In this document: piece by piece, positions 33,400-46,325 of the stretch
Layout of the letters: each line of letters starts with the position of its first letter
Position numbering within the stretch: the first letter of the stretch is position 1
From: Porodaedalea pini
Taxonomy: Eukaryota > Basidiomycota > Agaricomycetes > Hymenochaetales > Hymenochaetaceae
Direction of reading: 5' to 3'
Assembly: GCA_002794775.1 (NCBI GenBank)
Contig: NBAY01000004.1
Span: forward strand, 1,054,001 to 1,118,000
DNA: 64,000 nucleotides
Notes under the pieces: model-generated
Told to the model about the DNA's origin: nothing
Seen by the model: only the letters and a program-made list of their open reading frames with translations
Database searches by the model: none
Position numbers and translations under genes: made by a program

Positions 33400-35725
33400 T
33401 TACATTAAGGAGACCGGCACATTACAATGCATAGAAGGGATACGATTGAAATAATGAACGAACATGTCAAGATAGAAAGAGATCAAGGTATGGAAGCTCT
33501 GTGGGCGTGCACTTACTGGAAAATCCGGCCAAGTCTTCAGGACTTGGAAGAGCGCATCGACAGAGTCCTTGTCCAAGTCCTCGCCCCAGTACTCCTTGAT
33601 CGGCTTCAAAACGTCAGGAATGACGGTGGCCGAGCCGTCCGTGGCGCCCAGATAGATCCAGCTCAATAGAGCATTCCATTCAACGTGCTCCTTAGTGGTC
33701 ATGCGAGCATGCGGTAGGATTGCTTGATCGAGAGCGTACAGCTCGTACCGGAACAAAAGCTCGGAGAGCTCCCACTGGACTTCCATACAGAGGACTTTGT
33801 CGCGGTTTATGCTGTCTGACGAGACGGGCTTACTGCGCCATTGTTGCGACTTTGTTCGATCGAAGGGCTCCAAATGGCGCTCGACGCCGAACACGACCTT
33901 GATCATTGCCTTTTCCGACACTCGCTGCCGTTTCGCGGGAGGCAGGTCATTCGCATGCTGTCTAGAGCGATCAGAAGATGTTGGAGAATGAGAAACGTAT
34001 CTCTCTCTCGATGTACTGGCTCCAGACACGGGGGGCATCCTATTGTAGATCCGCTCAACGAAGGGATCGGTGGTGTTCGGTGGAAGCGGAGTCGACTTCA
34101 TATAGTCGCCATGCAAGATGGTCTTCCAGTCCCGCAATCTGCGCCAAATACTCTTGTCAAAGATGCCGCCTTTCAGAAGCATGTCGATTAAGGTTGGCCG
34201 GATGCGAATGTAGTTCAGATAGAGATCCGCCAATTTTTCCACGCTGGCATGAATAAGAAGGAAAGGCGGTGGCAGTGGGTAGAGTGCAGCAGGGCCATTT
34301 TCTTTCCCAACGGTACCGAGCTTCGTCAAGCTAGCCATCACTTCTTTATGATAAGGAGGCAGATCTGGTGAGCCGTCGACTCCTTTCGGGACGTGGACAA
34401 TGCGAGCGTAGTTGATATTCGGCTCGTTTCGATCCTTTTGCGGCTGATGTTTTGAGACAGTCCTCTTTCTCTTTGAAGATGTCGACGACACCAGTTGAGT
34501 CGACGAAGCTGGAGGTAACGATGCCTCGAGAGGAGTGCACGAAGAAGAGGAAGACACCACTGGCGTAGCGCTGAAAGCCGGAGCCCCGGGCTGATAATTC
34601 TGAAAGCCGTACATTTGTTCGAGGAGTTCGGTGATGTGTTCTTCCACCATAAACTGACTCCTAGACATTTCCCGCAAGTGATCGTCCAGTTGGAAAGTAA
34701 GCCCGTCATACAGGTCCCTCCCGGCATATGTATTGAGACGGTTAGAGACATAATTTGACCACGGAACACATTCATTGGTCAAAAAAACCTTTCCCTTCAT
34801 CTGCTTTGAAGCACAGATAAACCACACAGGTATGCCGATACGATATAGGTTGTTGACGACGGAGGGCTCGGTAGTGAATGCACCACGGACAGGCAGGACT
34901 TGCCTTCGAAAGTCCTCGCTGGCTTTCATGCGAGGCACGACAAGGTCAAGGTACGTTCTCAGACCGTGGAGTTCAAGTATGGCCCGCTGAACGTCACGTA
35001 TAGTGGACAAGGTGGCGCGCCAGCTGCTTTTCAGGAGGCGAAGGCGTTCGATTCCAAACTGACCTGCCTGGAAACATCTCCTGTATACCTTGTCAGTTCC
35101 TCCATCTAAACCTTCTTTCCTCCGCTCCCCACCGATAGTGCGTGTCTTCGCAGCAATCAAGAGTAAAGCGGTTTCTAAATCTCCAATGAGATCATCACGC
35201 AGTCTCCCGACTTGTGATTGCGTACGAATCTCAAACTCTTTTCCATCCGTGAAGTCGCTGGACTCATTTGGATCGTACCACGCAACATCGTTGACGGAAG
35301 ATATACCATGCACGAAGCTGCCAATGGTGCAAGACTTCTCAAACGGTATGCAGGCGTGATGAATGGATTGCTTTGAGAAGAATTGCGGCCAGCGCGTATA
35401 TTCATGACCTCCCCAGAGGCCGTCGTCATGCTTGAGAATCCCAGCTTTTTCAATTAGTGGGTATTGGGGTACCCAATCTGCATTTGGTGTTGTGATGATA
35501 TGGTCGAGATACTTCATGTCCACCGCAACGCGTGCATCTAGAGCACGAACTGTGTCGAAGCGTTCATCTACAGGCAGACTATTCAACAAGCATTGAAAAG
35601 AACTGGGAAGCTCTGAACATACTGAGGGTATGCGTCTTCTCAACCAAAGGCTTTCCCGGCCAAGTATCATCTCTGTCGTGTGAATCGTTCCTTCCGCCCC
35701 ACGAATAACCATTTCCGCTTGACAT
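33400..35725 (-). CDS. Unknown-function repeat-family protein, copy 2
   Basis: Two exons, 35725-35623 (34 codons plus one base, MSSGNGYSWGGRND) and 35567-33400, splice across a 55-bp GT-AG intron to 756 residues with no stop or frameshift. It is collinear with the copy at 13221-15990 throughout: WVPQYP, GGHEYTRWPQFFSKQSIHHA, TALLLIAAKTRT, RGAFTTEPSVVN, LYRIGIPVWFIC, GFQNYQPGAPAF, NYIRIRPTLIDMLLKGGIF, VFGVERHLE, FNRIPSMHCN. I recognise no domain. Conservation of long blocks between copies suggests selection on the protein rather than drift. It lacks the minisatellite of copy 1. Sits between a DNA transposon and a Plavaka element. Confidence 0.8.
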
Positions 35726-37015
35726 TCTGTAAATACCGTCTGTATAAGTGAGTCGTAGGGAGCCCGTATTTGAAAAATTCAAACTTACCTCAAAAGAGTT
35801 TAAATGATGACCCTGGCCCAGTGGTAAATGCCTTAACCCAAACGACAGCAAGTAGCAATAAGCAGCTGCTGAGATGTCGAGTTGCTATTGCAACTGTCGA
35901 CGTTAATGCCCACGAGTAAGCACTAGGCTGACTCTTAGGGACTTCTGAGACTGTGCAGGTAGCATGTTGAATAACGCGTAGGTTAGTCCGAGTCGAAGTA
36001 AACTTGAAGTCGGGACTGTGAGATCGACGTGGAGACGCGGGCCATCACGTGCCAGTCACGGGCGCCTTTCATGCTTCGACTTCATTTCCACTTTAAGCCC
36101 TGAGTGTAGTTACGCTGTAGTACCCTGCTACTCACACCCACATCGTCCTCTCCGAGTCACTTTTTCCCTTGCGGATCCCTTCAAACCTCGTCGTCAACTA
36201 CATCGGCCAAAGGCTAAAGTACGAGATTGCCATGTAACAAGTACGCTCGATTCATTTCCTTCAGCTTGAAATTCAAGAACCCCTAACTGCGCTCTTATCA
36301 GTAGCACATCTATCACCCCAGCTTCTCCGATACTCGCTGCTCGTCCATAACAGCCGTCACTTACATGCAACACCACTGTCCACCCACAATACCTGGCATA
36401 TGCCCCAGGCCTGGTTGCAACTGCTACTATGGTCAGCCCTGCCTGTCATCGGCCTAGTGCCTGCAAGAGGTGGGGTGGAGCACTCTCAAGTGCCGCAAAC
36501 AATTGTTTGCGGTGATTTATAGGTATCACGCTGGTGATTCGCAATCGACATAGCATACATCAAAGCATAATGAAGGAAGGAATGGATTTACAGCTCGTAG
36601 CAAGGTATGCATTACCGCTTGCTTAACTTGGCTTGTAACATTTTATTTCACGTCCGTGTGAAACGGGTGGAGATCCTATTTGCATGGTTTAAATATTCAT
36701 ATTTCTCCTCTTTCACTTGTTCATGTGTTAATCGTTCTTTCTTTATCTCCGTCATAGCTCTCAGGTTGCTGACTTCCCCCCATTTCCGGATAGGTCTTGT
36801 CTGGAGGCATATAGAGTTCGGTGCGGTACAGGATAAGAGGTCTATGGGTTATTGATTGCAGAATTGTGTTCGCTGCATGAGTTGGGATGGCGGACTCAGT
36901 ATCATATTATTAAAAGGACCCGACGTCGCTTGTAACCAAAAGATCGACCCGTGTTTCTGCTATATATAAATACGCCCCCGTTATTTTCTGCCCTTCGTCT
37001 TCATTTTTATCTAGC
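35726..37015. other. Copy 2 upstream flank and Plavaka promoter side
   Basis: 35900-36520 shares patches with 16290-17395 upstream of copy 1. Near 36959-36971 is TATATATAAATAC, a good TATA box about 50 bp before the Plavaka start codon. No terminal repeat of the Plavaka element was identified. Confidence 0.5.
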
Positions 37016-40000
37016 ATGGAAGGGGGATATATCTGCCAAGGCGACTCGTGCACTAAGTCGTACACTACTCACGGTGGTCGTTCGTGCCACGAACGTGTGT
37101 GCGAACACGCGATAAACAGGTTGAAGAGGGCACGAGAGGACAGGAGGCAACGACGTGGTGAAAAGAAGCGAGCGAGGACGAAGAGATCCGTTCAGTTGGA
37201 AAATGAAACAAACATGGTGCGTGCCTGAGAAACTGCTTCGTCTTAGTCTGTTAATTTTTGCCCAGGTCTCTACGTCTTTCGATTCTGCATCGTTCGACTC
37301 TGACACTCCAGTAGTCATGTTTAACGATGATGACCCCATTGGCATTGAGTTAACCCAGGCCCCGCTGCCTTCGGAACCGGCCCCGCCAGTTATATCTGCC
37401 GCTGGGCACGTTGTGAGACCTTGCGTACTCCCCGTACGATATCGAGACGAGCTTCCGATATTTGATATAGCTCGTCCTGTTCTTCATAGAAGTCCGACTC
37501 CCGTAAATTTTGACGAACCTCCGGACATCAATGATGTGCCTGAATTTCTCCTATACCATTCCGAACGTAACACGTTCGGCTTGCACAAGGTTTTCCGTCG
37601 AATGCAGGAGGATAACAAAAAAGGGGAACCCGTCTCGGAAGGCGGACCTGATATCATACAGGAAACAAGTTCTACTTGGTTAAACGTCTTTGCTCCGCAT
37701 CCTAACTTTTCCGCCTTCGCTATCAATCACTGGTTTTGGTCTGGTCCCCCACATAAGTCTATAGAAGATCTGGAGCGTCTCATTGCACTATTATTGAGCG
37801 AAGACTTCCGTGTAGAGGACTTGCGTGGCGTTAACTTTCGAGCCATCAATAAACGACTGGGGGATAGTTCGCTTGACAGGACTTTTGACGTACGCGATGG
37901 ATGGCGGATGGTACCGCTTTCGATTCCCGTTCCTCTCGGCCATCTACACCGCGATGCGCCAAAGAGCGCGAGTTTCGAAGTCGACGAATTTCTGCATCGG
38001 CCGCTAGTAGGGGTGATTCAGTCAGTTTTCTCGAGCAAGAAGCAAAGTGAAGGGTTCTGCTACGAACCTTACGAGCTGAGGTTCACGCCGCCCATGGGTG
38101 AAGAGATGTCAGTTCATGGGGAGTTATACTGGTCGAAATCATTCCGAGAAGCGCACGAAGAAGTACACCAACTTCCTCAGGAGTCTGGCAATGACCTCCC
38201 CCGCGCTGTTGCAGCTATTCAGCTCTGGTCTGATGGAATGGTGGCTGCTAAATTTGGGAGCACGAAGCTTTGGCCTGCGTACCTCCAATTCGGAAATCAG
38301 TCCAAATACGAACGGAGTAAAGCCGGCTCAGGTGCGTGTCATCAAATTGCACATATCCCATCGGTACGAGCTTTGCCTGTATTTCTAAATGTTAGGATGG
38401 ATCATGCTCATTATTATTTTGTAGCTGCCTGAGTCGTTCAAGGATTTTGTGCAAGGTCACGCAAGAGGCAAGAAAGCATCAGTGGCTCTTGAAACACACT
38501 GTCGATGCGAGATTATGCAAAGCGTTTGGAGAGTCATTCTTGACGATGAGTTCGTTCACGCTTGGGAGCATGGCATAGTCGTCCTTTGTGGTGACGGAGT
38601 GAAGCGGCATCTCTATCCTCGCATCTTTACTTATTCGGCGGATTATCCTGAGAAGTAATTCCCTATTCTCAAGCTCTGTAGACTCGATTCTAAGTTGCAT
38701 TCTAGGGTTCTTCTTGCTACGATCAAAAGCCTGGGCAAGCATTCTTGCCCTAGGTGCCTTGTGCAGACCAAGGATATTTCGTCTCTGCTAGGAAAGCCGT
38801 CAGAAGCCCGCGTTCAAATAAAAAGAGCGCGTGTAGACGATGACAAACGTCGGCGGAAAGTCGAGTTGGCCAGAAGCATCATATTTAATGGCAGAAGGCA
38901 TGTCGCACATAAGAATGTTGCTTTGGCCTTAGACGAACAGTCCTTGACACCAATCGAGGTAAGGTTCAGCAGACAAACTTTGCGTTTTACCGATATATAA
39001 TGGGCGGTTTAGAATGCTTTCTTGTCACGTTTGGGGCAATTTGGCTTTGATTTCCATTCTATGCTCGTCGTTGATGTGCTGCATGAATGGGAGGTCGGTA
39101 TATGGCAACAAATCTTCACCCATTTTGTTCGCATCCTAGAGACATTCAAGCCATATGACAAGGTTGCTGAGCTAAACAGGCGGTACGTACCGTTCTCTTT
39201 CGTAAGAACAATTCTGACTTTTAAGCCAGCGTGAGGGAAATTCCTCCATTTGCTGGTGTAATACGGAGATATAATGGAAACATATCCGAGATGAAACAGA
39301 TGACTGCCTATAGCTTCGAAGATCTCCTTCAGGTGGGAATCTCTGAGTCAATCTTTCCGTGCAATCTACTTATTGTTTTCGTATTTTGGGTGCAGTGCGC
39401 CTTACCTGTGTTCGACGGGCTTCTTCCTGATCCTCACGAAAGAAACGTTCGTGAGCTAATCTATCAAGCGGCCACGGTTCATGCTTTAGCGAAACTTCGC
39501 ATTCATACAGATGCTACTGTAGCTTCTCTTGACAGTGAGACAGTGAGATTCGCAGACTTGCTGCGGACCTTCCGAGATGATACGTGCCCTGCATTCTTCA
39601 CCCAGGAACTTCACCAGGAATCACAGAAACGCATTCGTAGAACAACGCGCAAGGCAGGGAAGAAGGCTACTCTCTCTTCGCAACCCTCCGAGGCAATTCA
39701 CGCTACTATTAAGAAGGACTTCAATGCGGATACTTCAAAAATACACGTGACAGGAGACTATGCTCGTCATGTTCTACTTTTCGGATCCACGGACTCTTAC
39801 AGCACCTCCATAGTATGTTAGCTTTTCTAGTCATTGCATAAGTTTGAATGTTTTTGTTGCAGGGCAAATCTGAACATAAAAGGTCGAGACAAAACTATAC
39901 AAGGACTAACCGCGTGAACTTCATACGCCAAGTGACCGAGATCGAAAGACGGCAAACAAACCTGAGTCGTATAGCTGAGAGGTTTGCAGAGTCGCGCCGC

Positions 40001-40494
40001 ACAGTAGACGCAGTGCCTGCAGCCATGGTCGAGAGTACTGCCGATGGCGTGTCCTCTGCTGACTCAGATTCAAGTGACGAACGTATAGGAGAATTATCTA
40101 CTAGATATCACATTGGGAAGAAGGGGATTTCATTTGCACTGGGCACATGGATACACGACCATCGCACTGATCATGCGATAGAGGCAAGCCCACTCTCCGT
40201 CCTCAGAGGCGTACTTACTGACATGGCATGCTTTAGGGCTTTTCCGATGCTCTGAAAGATCATCTTATTGCTCGATTAAAGGGTCTCGACTGTGTCGATG
40301 ATGAGCTGCAATTTTCCACTGAAGAACGGAGGACTCTCGTGATAGACGAAGGCAGAGCAGCGGAGCACAAGAGGCTGCAAATTAACTATACTACGTACGA
40401 CATGCGAAGAGAATACGACTCAGTTAACCCCACCTCAGTTACGTCCGATGTCATGATCCTTTCCCAAGACACGATCGAGCCAGGGATGGCCGCA

Positions 40495-40907
40495 TGTTAG
40501 GCGGGAGCCCGGGAGACGACTCGGACTGGGCAGGCCTCGGCTGACTGTTGTCTGGGACGTGCTATACTCGAGCGTAGACTCGGGACATGCTTACTCAGGC
40601 TAGGTCGTCGCGGAGGTAAGAGGATTAATACAAGACTAGACTAATACAAGGGGGATGAGTCTCACCTAGGTCGTCGCGGAGGTAAGAGGAAAAGCAGAAC
40701 AAGGAGTTCATGCGATTCCTGAGACCTTATATAGCGACGACCGTGAGACTATATTACCTAACGTTACATAGTGAGTGGGAATGGAACGAATGAAGGCAGT
40801 GTGGGAATGATTGTGTAAGATGGGTAAATATAATGAAAAGGACGAATATAATAAAGGAAATGGTAAAAAGGAAAATAAAGGAAAAGATGAAAGTTCAGGT
40901 TCTAACA
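40495..40907 (-). repeat. Gypsy 3' LTR
   Basis: 413 bp, TG...CA. On the coding strand it is preceded by a purine-rich tract (GAAGGGGGG). The pol stop codon (40895-40897) lies inside it. Confidence 0.95.
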
Positions 40908-43900
40908 TTACCCCCCTTCAAGGTTGGGCGTCCCGACCAACCATGATCGTGGTCGTCAGGCTCGGTGTCGACGAAGAGCGGACGGAGTCGTTGACAAGGG
41001 ATGTCGAGCTTCCGAGGTGCACCGGGATGTTTGAGGTAGAACTCAGCGATCGCCTCCTTCGTGTTCTCGCCGAAGTCCGTCTCAGGCTGCCAAGTAGGTT
41101 CATTGTAGCCAACCCACTTGACAAGGTACTGTAGTTTCCCTCGGTGCAGACGTGAGTCTAAGACTTCCTCGAGTTCGTATTCCTCCTCGTTGTCGACGAT
41201 GTCTGGCGGCGGCGGCGGCGGTTGCTTCTGGCTTTCAAAGGACGGTTTGATGGCGGGTTTCAATAGGGCTTCGTTGAAGACAGGGTGGACCTTTTTCCAT
41301 CGCTTCGGGAGTTTGAGCTTGTACGCGCTCGCTCCTATTTTGTCGACGACGTCAAAGGGACCGTACCATTTGTCTGAGAGTTTCTTTGTCGGCGAGTCCG
41401 TACTGATGTTTCGTCCGTCAAGGAAGACCTTGTCTCCAGCCTTGTATTCCACCGAAGCTCCTGCTGTCCGGTCATGGTAGCGTTTCATGTCCTCTGCTGC
41501 CTTGACTAGGTTGTCCTTAGCGACGCGATGAGTCTCCTTGATGTGCTTTGCGAATTCTTCTGCTGACATGTTAGCAGATGAGGTTCGTGTCGTGTCGAAG
41601 CTCAAGGGGTGACGTCCTGTGTTCGCGTAGAAGGGGGACATCTTCGTTGCTGAGTGTTCACGGTTGTTGTATGCGAACTCTGCGAGGGGGAGCCAGTCCT
41701 TCCAGTCCGATTGTCGATGGTTAACGAAGAGTCGAAGGTACTGTTCGAGCTCTTGGTTAACGCGTTCCGTTTGACCATCCGTCTGTGGATGGTACGCTGT
41801 TGACGGGTTGCCTTCGATGTGCAGAAGTTTGTATAGTTCCTTCATCATCGACGCATCGAACTGTGTGCCTCGGTCGTGGATGATCTTCTTCGGTAGGCCA
41901 TGGAGGCGGAAGACGTGGTCGCGGTACAGCTGGGCCATGCCTTCTGCTGACAGTTTCGTCGTCGTCGGGATCGCGTGCATCTGCTTCGAGAACCTATCCA
42001 CGAAGACGCAGATAGCATTGTGTCCCTTGGAGTCCGGGAGCTCTCCGATTAGGTCGACCGTAACGATTTCCCAGGGTCCTTCAGGGACAGCGTTTGGATG
42101 AAGCGGTCTAGACCTCGACGTTCTTAAGGCTTTCGTCCGTTGACAACGGTCGCATCCTCGGACATATGCTCGGACGTCGGAGAACATCGATGCCCACCAG
42201 AAATCGCGACGGACGAGTTCTACTGTCTTCGACGCTCCCGGATGACCAGCCAGAACCGAGTCGTGGCACTCCCGCAACACGGCCTCCTTTATTGTTGATG
42301 GAATATATACCTTGCCTTTCATCCGCCACAACCCGTCGACCTCCACCAAACCCGTAGGCCTTTCCGACTCATCTTGCGCCCTCTGCGCTTCACCCACTCG
42401 TTCCACCACCTCGTCGCGTGATGTCCGCACCACTCCACGGTTCAACCACTTGTCTTTGATGAACACGACCCCATCGTTGTCATCCTTGCCCTGATCATAG
42501 CCCGCCATGCGCGATAGCAGGTCGGCCTTGCCCATCGTCTTGCCCGACTTGTGTTCGAGGTGGAAGTCGAATTCTTCAAGTTTGGTCCGCCAGCGAGCTT
42601 GGCGATAGCTCAGCTTCTGCGCCGACCTGAAGTAGGTGAGGTTGGCGTGGTCAGACCAGATCTCAATCTTGTGGCGAGCGCCAAGGAGATATTGTCGCCA
42701 CTCCTTGAGTGCCGAAACAATCGCGAGCATCTCCTTGTCGTAGATCTCGTAGTTTCGTTCTGCCGGTTCAAGTGCCTCTGACCTGTAGGCGATCACCCTC
42801 CACTTCCCTTCCTGCTTCTGCAACAACACACCACCGAGCGCAAAGTTCGACGAATCCGCTTCTACGCGGAAAGGGCCCTCGTCATTGGCGATGGCTAGGA
42901 CTGGAGGTGAGCAGAGATGTCGTCTCAGCTCCTCGAACGCTTCCTGCTGTTCGGTCTCCCATACCCAGTCCTTCTTGCCTGTTAACGACGTCAACGGTCG
43001 GACCACCTTGCTGTAGTCCTTAATAAACCATCTCAGCCAGTTTCCCATACCGAGGAACTGTTGCAGCTCTTTGAGATTCCGTGGGACTGGCCAGTTCGCA
43101 ATCGCCTCCGTCTTTGCCGGGTCAGCCCTGATCTCGCCATTGCCGATGATGTGGCCGAGGTATTTGACGACCTTGGCGTCAAACTCGCACTTTTCCGGCT
43201 TCAGGTACAGGCCGTTTTCTCAGAGGATCTGGAGTACGCGCCTCGACGTGTCGATATGCTCCTCAATGGTTTCCGAGAGGATCAGGATGTCGTCGAGGTA
43301 TACGATGATCAAGTTCGCGTAGATTAGGTCCTTAAAGATGTGGTTGACAAAGGCCTGGAATGTGGCCGGCGCGTTGCAAAGGCCAAAAAACATGACCGTC
43401 GGTTCGAAGAGGCCCATGTTCGTGCGAAACGCTGCCTTCCATTCGTCACCCTCGCGGATCCGGATATTGTAGTACCCCCAGCGAAGGTCAAGCTTAGTGA
43501 TGTACTTCGCTTTCTTGACCTTGTCGACGAGTTCATCAATGAGAGGGAGGGGATACTTGTTCTTGATCGTACCGTCATTGAGCTTACGGTAATCCTGGAT
43601 CGGACGTAGCGATTTGTCGGCCTTCTTAATGAAGAAGAAGGGCGACGCCATGGGCGATATCGACCGTCGAATGCGACCCGACTTCAGATTTTCATCAAGG
43701 AAGTCCTTGAGTGACTGCTGCTCAGTTGGCGTGAGCGGGTAGATCTTACAGTCGCTCGGTTTGAAGTCGGGCTTCAAGTCGATGACATGGTCCCAGGGTC
43801 GGTGTTCTGGCAGCTTCTCGAAACCTTTTTCGCTGAAAACGTCGGCGTAGTCGTCGAGGTATGCGGGCCAGGACGCCTTGTCCATTCGCATCTCACTCAC

Positions 43901-44557
43901 TCTCCTCATCTGTTCCACCGCCTTCTTCACGTCGCCTAGGTCCTCCACCGTCTCCGTCTTGATCGTACATTCTTCTGGACAGCGGGTGAATTCGATCGAA
44001 CCCGTTTTCCAGTCGACCTCCGGATTGTGACGTCGAAGCCAGTCGTACCCCAGGAAGATGTTTGACGACGCTAGGGATGTCACTGCGAGGACGATCCTCT
44101 CCTGGTGACGGCCGATCATGAGCTTGACGTCAACGTACTCCTCGATCAATCCGGCCTCATTGTGCGTACCATCGGCGTTGAGCACCGCGAGGGGTCGAAT
44201 GTAGCGTTTCGTTTCCAACCCGTACCTCTCGACGAACCTGACGTCGATGCAGGATCCCGTGCATCCTGAATCCACAAGGGCATGCGCATCTATCTCTCTC
44301 GCCTCACCCGCTATTTCATGCTCGACGGTCAGGAGAAGGTCCAGCTGGTGTCCACCAGTTCCTCTCATGAACAGTTGCTCGTACTCTTCATCTTTGTTCA
44401 CACCGGTGGGGACTTCGTAATTGGGAAAACCATCGACGTCGTTTGCATCTATGTATTGTACAGACGGTTGGTTATATTTTAGCGAATCCGGATTCGAAGC
44501 CCCTTGTTCTTCTCGGTCAGTTGCCCCGATGGCTACGCCTGACCATTCGCAAAACCC
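40895..44557 (-). pseudogene. Gypsy pol (PR-RT-RH-IN-chromodomain) with one in-frame stop
   Basis: The pol frame is open from the end of gag (shift site 44551-44557) to 40895 except for TGA at 43220-43222 (RRVLQIL-stop-ENGLYLKPEK, where Arg is expected). Domains in order: aspartic protease ([10 protein letters not shown]), reverse transcriptase with intact YLDD ([10 protein letters not shown]), RNase H (VEADSSNFALGGVLL), integrase zinc finger (HPGASKTVELVRRDFWW ... CDRCQRTK) and DDE core (VDLIGELPDSKG; HDRGTQFDA; STAYHPQTDGQTERVNQELE), then a chromodomain (LEEVLDSRLHRGKLQYLVKW) likely to guide integration to heterochromatin. Apart from that stop it looks functional. Confidence 0.88.
44515..44557 (-). 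promoter_or_regulatory. Putative -1 ribosomal frameshift signal at the gag-pol junction
   Basis: On the minus strand GGGTTTT (44557-44551) sits in gag phase as G GGT TTT, the X XXY YYZ slippery form. After a 6-nt spacer (GCGAAT) comes GGTCAG (44544-44539), exactly complementary to CTGACC (44520-44515), with an 18-nt loop. The gag stop TAG (44535-44533) lies in the loop and the -1 frame is open into pol. A one-base consensus deletion here would give the same picture. Confidence 0.55.
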
Positions 44558-45750
44558 TGCGAGTCGACAACCTCTTCGTCATTATCTTCTTCCTCCACAT
44601 AATCCTCCACCGTCGACCTTCGAGTGTCCACGACTTCCTTGAATGCTGACTCCTTCATCGCGCCGAGCTCATCAGCGATGAGGCGGCGCTCGCCCGGTGC
44701 CATCAGCTCCAGCATACGCTGGATGATCGGCTTCGCCTGCGGACATTTGTCCTTAAAGTGTCCCAGTCCGCCGCAAATCCAGCACGCGCGCTTTCGTTGC
44801 GCCTCATTCATCGAGACGTCCATTGGTTGGCCGGCACCTCCGAAAGTGACGCCCGTCGCATCACGCTTATCGGCGTGCGGGGCTGCTACCTGTCGGCGTG
44901 CAGGGGGCCCTTGTTGCGGCGTCGGACGGGGCGTGAACGGCAATGTACGACCTCGTTGGATGGCGCGAATCTGCTGTTCGCCCCGATTGATCTCAATGGC
45001 CTTCTTTTTCCATGCCTCATACGTTGTTGGCACGGGCGTCGACCTCAACACGCCGCGGACTACCTCGATGTTCATCGCGCGTTGCAGGCGGTCACAAATG
45101 ACGCCTTCGTCCTTCAGCTCCGCTGCCTTGATGATCACGTCGAGGTCCTGGAAGAATTGGTCGGCGGAGAGGTCCTTCTGGATCTTGTCTCGGAACTTCT
45201 TCAGCGCCTTCTCCTTCCTGTTCGGATCATCGAAGGAGGCATCCAGTCATTCCTGGAACTTGGCCCAGTCGTCCGTAAAGCTCACGACGCCATTCGTTGT
45301 GAATTCCTGGACGTAGTTTTGCGCCCACGTTGACGCATTGCCACCCTTGAGGTAAGAGAGGGCGACATAGATCTTGCTCGACGATGAGGGATACCTCATG
45401 GGGTTCGCCGAGACGAAAAGTAGGACTTCGCGCTTGAAGTCGAGGTAGTCATCGCCGCCAGCGAATTCGCGTGGCCGGGCGACGTTAATCGAGGGAGCTG
45501 CAGCTTGGGCCGCAGGGGCGTTCGTTGCTGCTCGGGTGAAGGCGGCAGCTACGATCGCTGTGATCTCTTGTTGTTGCCTTTGAGTGAAACCTTCAGCCAT
45601 CGCTGGTGCGGGCGTATGTGTCAGGCGCTCAGGGGGTGTTGGCGGTGACGAGTCTCTACGGGGTGTACGATAGCCCCCTGGTTCGCTTGGGAGGACGACC
45701 GACGATGTTGAGACTGTCGGTGATGATGGTGCACGGGGAGGTCGAGGCAC
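44533..45750 (-). pseudogene. Gypsy gag with one in-frame stop
   Basis: Capsid/nucleocapsid polyprotein, about 405 codons from MPRPPRAPSS at 45750 (a Met at 45600, MAEGFTQRQQQE, is an alternative start). It contains a gag helical region (REFAGGDDYLDFKREV; STWAQNYVQEF) and a CCHC zinc knuckle (CWICGGLGHFKDKC), and ends [13 protein letters not shown] at 44533. TGA at 45247-45249 replaces an expected Arg (AKFQE-stop-LDASFDD). Pol lies in the -1 frame relative to gag. Confidence 0.85.
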
Positions 45751-46325
45751 CCAACGAGTTCGCTCGCCGGAAGACGGGTCAGTCGAGTACCAGGCGTGCC
45801 TAGTGTCACTCCACCAGAGATTATGAGTAACGTGGTTTCTGTCGTCCGCTACATACGATTGGCGTTCCGCGTCGTAGCGTGAAGAAGAGGGGAAAGCCCG
45901 CTGTTGTTCCTCGGTGAGATCTATCTTGACTATGTCGGGGGGGGAACAGGTAGGGGCTGGTTGTCCGGATGTACGTTACACTGACGAAGGACAGGTTCGT
46001 CGGCGAGTTTGATGACCAAACGGAAGGAGGCGGCCAAGATCACAATCGACAACGACGTCGACGACTGTACACGGTGTGTTACCCACGTCCAGGTCAGATG
46101 GTTCCTCCACCAGAAAGAGAGGCGGAGAGCCAGGGTCGAGAAAGGTCGGGTGTAAGTTTACGTAATACACGAATGTCCGAAAACGTCCGGGCAGGGTTGA
46201 GGGTTTGTCGTTTAGGGGTTCTACACGTCAAGTCCGTCGAGGGGAGCGCTCCTCTAGACCGAGTGAAGGCGAGTCGACAGCGACGACGTACGCTGGGGAT
46301 GAGCCTGGGTGGGGTTCTGCTTTTA

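Noticed and set aside
16304..35930. CACTAGGCTGACTC at 16304 and 35921 as CACTA transposon ends
   Set aside because: Both occur in the same orientation within the shared upstream patch of the unknown family and no inverted partner was found.
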